64,000 nt of DNA, from the NCBI RefSeq assembly GCF_001050015.1, contig NZ_CVTB01000155.1:8274-72273 (forward strand), in the 5' to 3' direction. Shown here piece after piece: positions 34,450 to 43,154 of this stretch. Within the stretch, counting starts at the first letter, position 1; each line of letters opens with the position of its first letter. The position numbers and the translations under genes are program-made. The notes under the pieces were generated by a model. That model saw only the letters and a list, made by a program, of their open reading frames with translations, ran no database searches and was not told where the DNA came from. The stretch comes from Mycolicibacterium malmesburyense. GTDB lineage: Bacteria > Actinomycetota > Actinomycetes > Mycobacteriales > Mycobacteriaceae.

Positions 34450-35660
34450 GCGCCCACCCGCTCGAACACCGCGGCCAGGCCCTGCCCTCCGCCGATGCAC
34501 ATGGTCTCCAGGCCGTAGCGGGCGCCGCGCCTGGTCAGCTCGCGCGCCAGCGTCGCCAGCATCCGCCCGCCCGTCGCGCCCACGGGATGCCCGAGCGAGA
34601 TACCGGAGCCGTGCACGTTCGTGCGTTCGGTGTCGGCCTCGCCGAACTTCCACTCCCGCATCACGGCGAGCGCCTGGGCGGCGAAGGCCTCGTTCAGCTC
34701 GATCAGGTCCATGTCGTTCAGCGTCAGCCCCGCCTTGGCCAGCGCGGCCTCGGTGGCGGGCACGGGTCCGATGCCCATGACGTTGGGCGCCACGCCGGCC
34801 GAACCCCACGACACCAGGCGCACCAGCGGGGTCAGGCCCAGCTTGTCGGCCTTCTCGCGGGTGGTCACCACGCACATGGATGCGGCGTCGTTCTGGCCGC
34901 TCGCGTTGCCCGCGGTGACCGTCGCCTCCGGATCCTGCTTGCCCAGAACGGGTTTCAGCTTCGCCAACGATTCGAGCGAGGTGTCCGGTCGCGGGTGCTC
35001 GTCGGTGTCGATCGTCTCCTCGCCCTGGCGGGTGCGGACCGTGACGGGAACGATCTCCTCGGCCAGGACGCCGTCCTTCTGCGCGGCCACCGCGCGCCGG
35101 TGCGACGTCACCGCGAGTTCGTCCTGCTCCTCTCGGGAGATGCCGTACTGCCTGCGCAGGTTCTCCGCGGTCTCGAGCATTCCGCCGGGCACCGGATGAT
35201 TTCTTCCGCCCGCGGTGGTGCGTCCGCGGGCCAGCGAGTCGTGCAGCATGACGCCGCCGGGCGCGGGTCCCCACCGGATGTGGGTGGAGTAGAACGTCAC
35301 GTTGCTCATGCTCTCGGCGCCGCCCGCGACCACCACGTCGTTGTCGCCAGAGGCAACCTGCATACACGCCTGGATCACGGCCTGCAGACCCGAACCGCAC
35401 CGCCGGTCGACCTGCATGCCGGGCACGGTCACCGGCAGTCCGGCGTCCAGTGCCACGACGCGTCCGATGGCGGGCGCCTCGCTGCTCGGATAGCAGTGCC
35501 CGAGGATCACGTCTTCGACTGCGCCGGGGTCGATTCCGGTGCGGTCCAGCAGGCCCTTGAGTGCGGTGACGCCGAGGTCGACGGCGGTCAGCGACTTGAA
35601 CATGCCGCCGTAGCGGCCGATCGGCGTGCGCACCGGTTCGCAAATGACGGCCTCACGCAT
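34446..35660 (-). CDS. Thiolase (acetyl-CoA acetyltransferase family)
   Basis: 404 residues. ATG at 35660, touching the SDR stop, gives the standard N-terminus (REAVICEPVRTPIGRYGG). All thiolase residues are present: Cys88 in DRRCGSG, NEAFAAQ, GHPVGATGGRM and CIGGGQG. It is a classical degradative or biosynthetic thiolase, here probably cleaving the 3-ketoacyl-CoA produced by the SDR encoded just upstream. The overlap on both sides (1 nt with the SDR, 4 nt with the dehydrogenase) indicates tight translational coupling. Confidence 0.93.
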   Translation of the reverse strand: MREAVICEPVRTPIGRYGGMFKSLTAVDLGVTALKGLLDRTGIDPGAVEDVILGHCYPSSEAPAIGRVVALDAGLPVTVPGMQVDRRCGSGLQAVIQACMQVASGDNDVVVAGGAESMSNVTFYSTHIRWGPAPGGVMLHDSLARGRTTAGGRNHPVPGGMLETAENLRRQYGISREEQDELAVTSHRRAVAAQKDGVLAEEIVPVTVRTRQGEETIDTDEHPRPDTSLESLAKLKPVLGKQDPEATVTAGNASGQNDAASMCVVTTREKADKLGLTPLVRLVSWGSAGVAPNVMGIGPVPATEAALAKAGLTLNDMDLIELNEAFAAQALAVMREWKFGEADTERTNVHGSGISLGHPVGATGGRMLATLARELTRRGARYGLETMCIGGGQGLAAVFERVGA

Positions 35661-36400
35661 CAGACGTACCTTCCGCCGGTGACCTCGAGCACGGTGCCGG
35701 TCATGTAGGACGACAGGTCGCTGGCCAGGAACAGCGCGACCTTCGCGACCTCTTCCGGTTCGCCGGCGCGGCCCATCGGCACCTCGGCGAGCTTCTGGTC
35801 CCAAATGCGTTGCGGCATAGCCTCTGTCATCGCCGAACGGATCAATCCGGGCTGAATCGCGTTGACCCGCACGCCCAGATGCGCCAGCTCCTTGGCCGCC
35901 GCCTTGGTCATGCCGACGATGCCGGCCTTCGCCGCCGAGTAGTTGGTCTGCCCGACGAGGCCGACCTTGCCCGAGATCGACGACATGTTGATGATCGCGC
36001 CGCGCTTGTTCTCCCGCATGATCGGCGAGGCCGCCTTCAGCCCGTTCCATGTGCCCTTCAGGTGCACGGCGATGACCTGATCGAACTGTTCCTCGGTCAT
36101 CTTGCGAAGCGTTGCGTCACGGGTGATCCCGGCGTTGTTGACCATGATGTCGAGGGCGCCGAACCGCTCCACCGCCGCGCCGACCAGCGCGTCGACCTCG
36201 TCGGCTTTGGTGACGTCGCCGCGCACCGCGATCGCGACGTCCTCGCCGCCGAGTCGCTTGGCCGCCTCCTCCGTCGCGGCGAGGTCGAGATCGCCGAGCA
36301 CCACCCGCGCACCCTCGGCGATGAACCGCTCGGCGATCGCATATCCAAGACCTTGTGCGCCTCCGGTGACGACCGCCGTCTGTCCGGCCAGCAGCGACAC
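35660..36400 (-). CDS. Short-chain dehydrogenase (FabG-like 3-hydroxyacyl dehydrogenase)
   Basis: 246 residues, close to FabG in size and motifs: [23 protein letters not shown], Ser in [17 protein letters not shown] and a [13 protein letters not shown] end. FabG-type SDRs inside beta-oxidation operons usually oxidise a 3-hydroxyacyl-CoA. It is the first gene of the four-gene minus-strand operon; its start at 36400 is 51 nt from the perfect palindrome at 36451. The thiolase starts in its stop codon, which puts successive pathway steps next to each other. Confidence 0.9.
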   Translation of the reverse strand: MSLLAGQTAVVTGGAQGLGYAIAERFIAEGARVVLGDLDLAATEEAAKRLGGEDVAIAVRGDVTKADEVDALVGAAVERFGALDIMVNNAGITRDATLRKMTEEQFDQVIAVHLKGTWNGLKAASPIMRENKRGAIINMSSISGKVGLVGQTNYSAAKAGIVGMTKAAAKELAHLGVRVNAIQPGLIRSAMTEAMPQRIWDQKLAEVPMGRAGEPEEVAKVALFLASDLSSYMTGTVLEVTGGRYV

Positions 36401-36450
36401 TTGATCACCCCTTCCCTGGTCAGGCCCACCCGGGGCCGCGTCAGTCGAAC

Positions 36451-36469
36451 ATCATATTTCATATATGAT
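36451..36469. promoter_or_regulatory. 19-bp perfect palindrome, probable GntR operator
   Basis: ATCATAT-TTCAT-ATATGAT lies in the 170-bp divergent promoter between the SDR operon (minus) and the acyl-CoA dehydrogenase operon (plus). The AT-rich arms stand out from the GC-rich surroundings. The GntR/FCD regulator at 32585 at the end of the SDR operon is the obvious candidate to bind it. Confidence 0.65.
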
Positions 36470-36570
36470 CGCGCCAGTCCGATGGGCCGAACGTTCACTA
36501 CCGCGCGACTTCGCGCCGAGAATTCGAGCGGTGATCAACGTTCGCGCGGAGAAGGAGTAAGGAGTCGAGG

Positions 36571-37743
36571 ATGACGACGTCCGAAGTCAGCGACGAGGAC
36601 TTCCAGGAGATCCTGGCGCAGACCCGTCACTTCGTCCGGACCGCGGTGGTCCCCCGCGAACAGGAGATCCTCGTCGAGGACCGGGTGCCCGACGACCTTC
36701 GCGAGCAGGCCAAGAAGATGGGGCTGTTCGGTTACGCGATCCCGCAGGAGTGGGGCGGGCTGGGGTTGAACCTGTCGCAGGACGTCGAGCTGGCGATGGA
36801 ACTCGGCTACACCTCGCTGGCGCTGCGCTCGATGTTCGGCACCAACAACGGCATTGCCGGCCAGGTGCTGGTCGGGTTCGGCACCGACGAGCAGAAGGCG
36901 CGATGGCTCGAGCCGATGGCCACGGGCGACGTCGTCGCGTCGTTCGCGCTGACCGAACCCGGCGCGGGATCCAACCCCTCCGGCCTTCGCACGAAAGCCG
37001 CTCGTGATGGCGATGATTGGGTGATCACGGGCCAGAAACGCTTCATCACCAACGCTCCGACCGCCGACCTGTTCGTCGTGTTCGCCCGCAGCCGTCCGGC
37101 CGATGCCGAGGGCGCGGGCATCGCCGTGTTCCTGGTGCCCGCCGACACGACCGGCGTCCAGGTGGGCGCCAAGGATCTGAAGATGGGCCAGGAAGGCGCA
37201 TGGACGGCCGACGTCAGCTTCGACGACGTGCGCCTGCCCGCCGAAGCGCTCGTCGGCGGCAGCGAGGACATCGGCTACCGCGCCGCGATGATCTCGTTGG
37301 CGCGCGGGCGGGTGCACATCGCCGCGCTGGCCGTCGGGGCCGCGCAGCGTGCGCTCGACGAGTCGATCGCCTACGCCGCGACGGCCACGCAGGGCGGCGC
37401 GCCGATCGGTAACTTCCAGTTGGTGCAGGCGATGCTCGCCGATCAGCAGACCGGCGTGATGGCAGGCCGGGCACTGGTCCGCGACACCGCCCGGCAGTGG
37501 GTCAGCGGCGAGGACCGCCGGGTGGCGCCGTCGGCGGCGAAGTTGTTCTGCACCGAGATGGCCGGCGAGGTAGCCGATCTCGCGGTCCAGATCCACGGCG
37601 GCAGCGGCTACATGCGCGAGGTCCCCGTCGAACGCATCTACCGCGACGTCCGGCTGCTGCGACTCTACGAGGGCACCAGCGAGATACAACGGCTCATCAT
37701 CGGGTCGAACCTCGTCAAGGCCGCACAGAAGGAGCGCGCGTGA
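36571..37743 (+). CDS. Acyl-CoA dehydrogenase (FadE family)
   Basis: 390 residues with intact family motifs: LTEPGAGSNPSG, TGQKRFITNAPT, IHGGSGYMREVPVERIYRDV and LYEGTSEIQRLI with the catalytic Glu near residue 367. It begins 6 nt after GGAG in GCGGAGAAGGAGTAAGGAGT, a strong ribosome-binding region. It is divergent from the SDR operon and overlaps the following SDR by 4 nt (GTGA). Probably acts on the same or a related acyl-CoA as the dehydrogenase at 33256; two different dehydrogenases on one divergent promoter suggest two desaturation steps or substrate lengths. Confidence 0.92.
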   Translation: MTTSEVSDEDFQEILAQTRHFVRTAVVPREQEILVEDRVPDDLREQAKKMGLFGYAIPQEWGGLGLNLSQDVELAMELGYTSLALRSMFGTNNGIAGQVLVGFGTDEQKARWLEPMATGDVVASFALTEPGAGSNPSGLRTKAARDGDDWVITGQKRFITNAPTADLFVVFARSRPADAEGAGIAVFLVPADTTGVQVGAKDLKMGQEGAWTADVSFDDVRLPAEALVGGSEDIGYRAAMISLARGRVHIAALAVGAAQRALDESIAYAATATQGGAPIGNFQLVQAMLADQQTGVMAGRALVRDTARQWVSGEDRRVAPSAAKLFCTEMAGEVADLAVQIHGGSGYMREVPVERIYRDVRLLRLYEGTSEIQRLIIGSNLVKAAQKERA

Positions 37744-38558
37744 ACAGGCTCACCGACAAGGTCGCGTTCATCACCGGCGCCGCACGAGGTCAGGGCCGCG
37801 CACACGCCGTCCGGATGGCCGGCGAGGGCGCCGACATCATCGCTGTCGACATCGCCGGAAAGCTGCCGGACTGTGTGCCCTACGACCACGCGACACCCGA
37901 AGACCTCGCCGAGACGGCCCGCCTGGTCGAGGCGACCGGCCGCCGCATCCTCACCGCGCAGGCCGATACCCGCGACGCCGAGACACTGAACGAGGTTGTC
38001 GCCGAAGGAGTCGCGGCGTTCGGCCGCCTCGACGTGATCGTCGCCAACGCCGGGATCTCACCACCGCAGGTGTGGGACGAGATCACGCCGGAGGACTTCC
38101 GCGACGTGATGGACATCAACGTGGCGGGCACCTTCAACACCGTGCGGGCCGGCACGCAGCACATCATCGACGGCGGCCGCGGCGGGTCCATCATCCTGAT
38201 CAGCTCGGCCGCCGGAATCAAATTGCAGCCGTTCATGATTCATTACACGGCCAGCAAGCATGCCGTCACCGGTATGGCTCGCGCGCTCGCCGCCGAACTC
38301 GGCAGGCATTCGATCCGCGTCAACAGCGTGCACCCCGGGCCGGTGAACACCGCTATGGGCTCCGGCGACATGATCGCCGCGATCGGCAAGGTGATGGAGA
38401 CCAATCAGCAGCTGCAGCACATGATGACGCCGTTTCTGCCGGTATGGATCCTCGAGCCCGAGGACGTTGCCGACGTGGTGTGCTGGCTGGCCAGCGACGA
38501 GTCCAAACACATGACAGCGGTGGCCGTTCCGGTGGATCAGGGGTCCACCCAGTACTGA
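37740..38558 (+). CDS. Mycofactocin-coupled SDR-family oxidoreductase
   Basis: 272 residues from GTG 37740, which overlaps the dehydrogenase stop as GTGA. It has the SDR motifs FITGAARGQGRAHAV, ANAGIS, SSAAGIKL and YTASK, plus the inserted segment PYDHATPEDLAETARLVE between strands 2 and 3. That insertion is the mark of the mycofactocin-associated SDR subfamily (TIGR03971 type), whose bound NAD is not released and is re-oxidised through the peptide-derived redox cofactor mycofactocin. It should oxidise an alcohol or hydroxyacyl intermediate. No mft biosynthesis genes are in the window, so they must lie elsewhere in the genome. Confidence 0.88.
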   Translation: MNRLTDKVAFITGAARGQGRAHAVRMAGEGADIIAVDIAGKLPDCVPYDHATPEDLAETARLVEATGRRILTAQADTRDAETLNEVVAEGVAAFGRLDVIVANAGISPPQVWDEITPEDFRDVMDINVAGTFNTVRAGTQHIIDGGRGGSIILISSAAGIKLQPFMIHYTASKHAVTGMARALAAELGRHSIRVNSVHPGPVNTAMGSGDMIAAIGKVMETNQQLQHMMTPFLPVWILEPEDVADVVCWLASDESKHMTAVAVPVDQGSTQY

Positions 38559-38584
38559 CGACCAGACGCTCGCGAGGCTAAGCC

Positions 38585-39037
38585 CTACCGGATGAAACGC
38601 ACGATCGACTCCGCGACGGCGGCGGGCTTCTCCGAACCCTCGATCTCGATGGTCGTCGTCATCATCGACTGCACGGCACCGTCGAGCTGGTCGATCTTCG
38701 TCAGTTCACCCCTGGCGCGGATCTTGGCGCCGACCTTCACCGGCGTGATGAACCGAACCTTGTTGTAGCCGTAGTTGATCGCCATCGTCACGTTGCCGAC
38801 GGTGTAGAGCTGATGCGAGAAGTGCGGGAGCAGCGACAGGGTCAGCAGGCCGTGGGCGATCGTCCCGCCGAACGGCCCGTTCGCGGCCTTCTCCGGGTCG
38901 ACGTGAATCCACTGGTGGTCCTCGGTCGCGTCGGCGAACAGGTTGACGCGGTCCTGGGTGACTTCGAGCCATTCCGTGGGTCCGAGCTGGCTGCCCTCGG
39001 CCGCGATGAACTCGTCGAGGTCGCTGAACTTCTTCAC
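38585..39037 (-). CDS. MaoC-family (R)-specific enoyl-CoA hydratase-like protein
   Basis: 150 residues, a single hotdog domain of the MaoC/NodN type. The catalytic dyad D-x4-H is Asp40 and His45 in EDHQWIHVDPEKA; FGGTIAHGLLTLSLL is the conserved overhang helix. GTG at 39037 is chosen because GGAG stands 6 nt upstream and it gives the normal family start (KKFSDLDEFIAAEGSQLG); the frame runs open for a further 36 codons without such support. It would hydrate trans-2-enoyl-CoA to the (R)-3-hydroxyacyl-CoA. It follows purU by 19 nt, a neighbour with no clear metabolic link, and is convergent with the SDR gene. Confidence 0.9.
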   Translation of the reverse strand: MKKFSDLDEFIAAEGSQLGPTEWLEVTQDRVNLFADATEDHQWIHVDPEKAANGPFGGTIAHGLLTLSLLPHFSHQLYTVGNVTMAINYGYNKVRFITPVKVGAKIRARGELTKIDQLDGAVQSMMTTTIEIEGSEKPAAVAESIVRFIR

Positions 39038-39056
39038 TACTTCTCCTTCGTGCCGG

Positions 39057-39959
<903 letters not shown>

Positions 39960-39983
39960 AGCGTGTCACCCGACCGCCGCCGA

Positions 39984-40023
39984 CGGTGGCGAAACCACCG
40001 CATCGTAAAGGTTCGGCGCCGAA
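39984..40023. other. Small hairpin and palindrome upstream of purU
   Basis: CGGTGG-CGAAA-CCACCG (39984-40000) forms a 6-bp stem, and TTCGGCGCCGAA (40012-40023) is a perfect 12-bp palindrome. Both lie in the 241-nt divergent gap between purU and the gene at 40201, otherwise without supported features; either may be an operator or leader structure. Confidence 0.3.
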
Positions 40024-40200
40024 TCCGCGGGAGGGCACATTCGAATCCGGCGCAAGCCATCAATGGTCTCCGCGAAATTAGCTGCCGCCGTTCCACCCAT
40101 CCACGCCGCGCATCTTTTTCGCTTCGACAACGAACCTTTTCACAACAAGATCACCTCGCTTGCTGGTAATAAATCGGCACGCGGCGAGATACTCAGATGG

Positions 40201-41019
40201 ATGTGGGAAATCCACATGCAATCAGCAGCGACCAGACCGTGGAAACTGCCCGATGATCGGACGACTATGACCGTTGCCCAATTCCAGCCCGCCGACGAAG
40301 TTGCCGCCAGTTTGCGAGAGACCCCGAGTTTCTGGGATCCCGAGACGGACTGCACGATCACATTCGCACACCCCGCGGTCGAGCCCGAGCTGTGGCGCGA
40401 CTTCGTTGACGGGGCCACGCGCAGTTACACCAAGCACGGCGTCGCCAAGGCGCTCGACATGGACGCGCTGCACTCCGGGTCCGACACCATCTTGTTCGCG
40501 GCCTGCGTCGATCGATCCGGGAAGGTGGTCGGCGGCCTGCGCGCCAAGGGCCCCTACCAGTCCGCCGACGAGGCCCACGCCCTGCTGGAGTGGAGCGGCC
40601 AGCCCGGTTTCGACGCGGTACGGAAGATGATCAGCGACCGTCTACCATTCGGCGTCGTGGAGATGAAAACCGCGTGGGTGACCGACGATCCCGATCGCAA
40701 TCGCCAGCTCACCTTCGCGATCTCGAGGACACCGCTACATGCGATGGGGCTTCTCGACATTCAGTTCATCGTCGCGACGGCGGCTTCCTATGTGCTCAAG
40801 CGATGGCTTTCATCCGGCGGAATTCTCGCCACGAAGATCCCCCCGACGCCATATCCCGACGAGCGTTATGAAACCCGGTTGGCTTGGTGGGACCGCGCGA
40901 CATTCGCCAAACATGCCGATCCGAAGCAGCTTTCGCTCTACTTCGCCGAACAACAAAGGCTTGCGCCACGCGTTCACGATACGGCTGGGATATCGGCCGC
41001 TACCGGGACGGAGCGGTGA
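40201..41019 (+). CDS. Conserved hypothetical protein, first gene of the MoeY/c-di-GMP trio
   Basis: 272 residues from ATG 40201; the frame is open to 40063 and ATG codons at 40216 and 40267 are alternatives, with no convincing ribosome-binding site at any of them. I do not recognise the family securely. The middle part (ILFAACVDRSGKVVGGLRAKGPYQSADEAHALLEW) has the look of an acyltransferase-like alpha/beta fold such as N-acyl amino-acid or autoinducer synthases, but this is a guess. The Trp-rich C-terminus contains ERYETRLAWWDRATFAKH. Its stop overlaps the MoeY start as GTGA. In M. tuberculosis the place upstream of moeY is taken by Rv1356c, to which this may correspond. Confidence 0.7.
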   Translation: MWEIHMQSAATRPWKLPDDRTTMTVAQFQPADEVAASLRETPSFWDPETDCTITFAHPAVEPELWRDFVDGATRSYTKHGVAKALDMDALHSGSDTILFAACVDRSGKVVGGLRAKGPYQSADEAHALLEWSGQPGFDAVRKMISDRLPFGVVEMKTAWVTDDPDRNRQLTFAISRTPLHAMGLLDIQFIVATAASYVLKRWLSSGGILATKIPPTPYPDERYETRLAWWDRATFAKHADPKQLSLYFAEQQRLAPRVHDTAGISAATGTER

Positions 41020-43154
41020 TTCCGGGAGCCGGCGATTCGAATTGGTGCAATGCAATAGTTTTGGCCGTCGACGATCCCGTCCTCGCCGAACTGCGTTCAG
41101 ATCCGGGCATCGTTTTCACCGACAGCGCAACACAGCAGCAGCGGGTGCTGCGCGAGATCCGACCGTCACCGTCGGACGACGTTCTGGCTGAGCCGATTCG
41201 CTGGGCCTACTTTCCGTGGCGGCGTGCCGCGGTGAGCATCCTCGGCCCCAAGGGTTTTCGCCGCGTGCGGCTGGATCGCAACCGGAACCTGATCACCCCT
41301 GCCGAACAGAAGAGGCTCAGCGGCCTCACGGTCGGGGTCGTCGGGTTGAGCGTCGGGCACACCATCGCCTACGCGCTCGCGGCGCAGGGGCTGTGCGGTC
41401 GGTTGCGGTTGAGCGACTTCGACGACATGGATCTGACGAATCTCAACCGCGTGCCCGCCAGTGTGCTCGACATCGGTGTGAACAAGGCGGTGGTGTGCGC
41501 GAGGAGGATCGCCGAGCTCGATCCGTATCTTCCCGTGAGCGTCGACGTCTCCGGCGTCAACGAGCAGACCGTGCACGACTTCGTCGAGGGTCTGGACATC
41601 GTCGTCGAGGAGTGTGACTCCTTGGACGCCAAACTGCGGGTGCGCGAGGTGGCCCGACAACGCGGCGTCCCGGTGCTGATGACCACCAGCGATCGCGCCC
41701 TGCTCGATGTGGAGCGGTTCGACCTCGAGCCGGGACGACCGGTCCTGCACGGTCTGGTCGGCGACCTCGACGCCGCGGGCCTCGCGAATCTGAGCAGCAC
41801 GGACAAGCTGCCGTATTCGCTCCGCCTGGTCGACGCCAGCCAGGTCTCGACCCGGATGGCGGCCTCGCTGATCGAGGTGGGGCAGACCTTGGCGACGTGG
41901 CCGCAGTTGACCTCGGAGGTGGCGCTCAACGCGAGCGTGGTCGCCGAGGCGGTGCGGCGGATCGGCCTGGGCGAGCCGCTGCCGTCCGGGCGGGCGCGGA
42001 TGGACATCGGCGACGTCTTCGAGCGCCTCGAAACCCCGCACGCGGCCGTCGGCGAAGAACCGGTCGACGACCCGCCGGCGGACCCGCCACCGACAGACGC
42101 GACCGAAGCCATCGCCGCCGCCGCGCACCGCGCACCCTCGGGAGGTAACGCCCAGCCCTGGCAGATCGACGTCACGGCCGAAGCGGTGACCGTCCGGCTG
42201 GACCCCCAGCGCACCACGACGATGGACGTCGGCTTCCGCGGCAGCGCCGTCGCGGTCGGCGCTGCCGCCTTCAACGCACGCGTGGCCGCCGCCGCCCACC
42301 ACATGACCGCACGGGTGGACTACGGCTGCGATGACGAGGGTTCACCGTTGACCGCAACGGTGCACCTGCAACCGGGCGGGGATCCCGGGCTTGCGGCGCT
42401 GTACGAGTCGATGCTGGCGCGTGAGACGAATCGGCGTCTCGGCAGCGCGGCACCGATCCCCGCCGCCACGATCGACGACCTGGAAGCCGCCGCCGAGGCC
42501 GAAGGGGCCCGGCTGCGAAGCGTGACCGACCGCGACGATCTGGAGTCCGCCTCGGCGATCCTGGCGGCCGCCGACCGCATTCGGTATCTGACGCCCCGCC
42601 TGCACGCCGAAATGTTCGACGAACTGCGATGGCCCGACGCAGCCTCGCCGGACACCGGCATCGACATCCGGACCCTCGAACTCCCCGCGGGGGACCTGGT
42701 GATGCTCGACGTCCTGCGGCGCCCGGAGGTGATGAACCAGCTGAGGGCGTGGGACGGCGGGCGGGCCCTGGGCGACGACACCGGTCGCCGGATACGCGAA
42801 TGCGCCGGCCTGGCGGTCGTGTCGGTCACCGGCCACCGCCTCGTCGATTATGCGCGCGCCGGGGCGGCCGTGGAGTCGGTGTGGATCCGGGCCCAACAGC
42901 GCGGCCTTGCCGTCCAACCGGTTTCGCCGCCGTTCCTGTACACGCTCGACGCGCAGGACCGGCGCCGGGTCTCCCCCGCTTTCGCCGACGACCTGGGCAG
43001 GCTGCAATATGATTTTCAGCAGCTCGCAGGCAACGGACCCGCGGAGTCGCAGGCGTTGATCCTCAGATTCACCTACGCGCCCCGCGCGTCCGTCCGAAGC
43101 CGGCGCCGGATCCACTACCGTCACCACAACGCCGACGGTGTTAGGGAGGGTTAG
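41016..43154 (+). CDS. moeY: MoeY-like fusion: ThiF/MoeB (E1-like) domain plus nitroreductase domain
   Basis: 712 residues from GTG 41016, which overlaps the previous stop as GTGA; the M. tuberculosis MoeY (Rv1355c) is about 715 residues. After a 100-residue N-terminal part comes an E1/ThiF-type Rossmann domain: LTVGVVGLSVGHTIAYALA, LRLSDFDDMDLTNLNR, IGVNKAV and an EECDSLDAK segment. From about residue 355 a nitroreductase-like FMN domain starts with HRAPSGGNAQPWQID. The E1 domain would adenylate a C-terminal carboxylate of a partner; the cysteine catalytic site of ThiF/MoeB is not obvious. The molybdopterin link in the name is historical. It is followed with a 1-nt overlap by the c-di-GMP enzyme. 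Confidence 0.85.
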   Translation: MIPGAGDSNWCNAIVLAVDDPVLAELRSDPGIVFTDSATQQQRVLREIRPSPSDDVLAEPIRWAYFPWRRAAVSILGPKGFRRVRLDRNRNLITPAEQKRLSGLTVGVVGLSVGHTIAYALAAQGLCGRLRLSDFDDMDLTNLNRVPASVLDIGVNKAVVCARRIAELDPYLPVSVDVSGVNEQTVHDFVEGLDIVVEECDSLDAKLRVREVARQRGVPVLMTTSDRALLDVERFDLEPGRPVLHGLVGDLDAAGLANLSSTDKLPYSLRLVDASQVSTRMAASLIEVGQTLATWPQLTSEVALNASVVAEAVRRIGLGEPLPSGRARMDIGDVFERLETPHAAVGEEPVDDPPADPPPTDATEAIAAAAHRAPSGGNAQPWQIDVTAEAVTVRLDPQRTTTMDVGFRGSAVAVGAAAFNARVAAAAHHMTARVDYGCDDEGSPLTATVHLQPGGDPGLAALYESMLARETNRRLGSAAPIPAATIDDLEAAAEAEGARLRSVTDRDDLESASAILAAADRIRYLTPRLHAEMFDELRWPDAASPDTGIDIRTLELPAGDLVMLDVLRRPEVMNQLRAWDGGRALGDDTGRRIRECAGLAVVSVTGHRLVDYARAGAAVESVWIRAQQRGLAVQPVSPPFLYTLDAQDRRRVSPAFADDLGRLQYDFQQLAGNGPAESQALILRFTYAPRASVRSRRRIHYRHHNADGVREG

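Noticed and set aside
34450..35643. N-terminal extension of the acyl-CoA dehydrogenase frame
   Set aside because: It lies inside the thiolase gene in another frame; ATG 34449 gives the normal protein.
40063..40200. Upstream extension of the hypothetical gene before moeY
   Set aside because: The stretch is less GC-rich with weak codon bias and no ribosome-binding site; I placed it in the promoter region, though an upstream start cannot be excluded.
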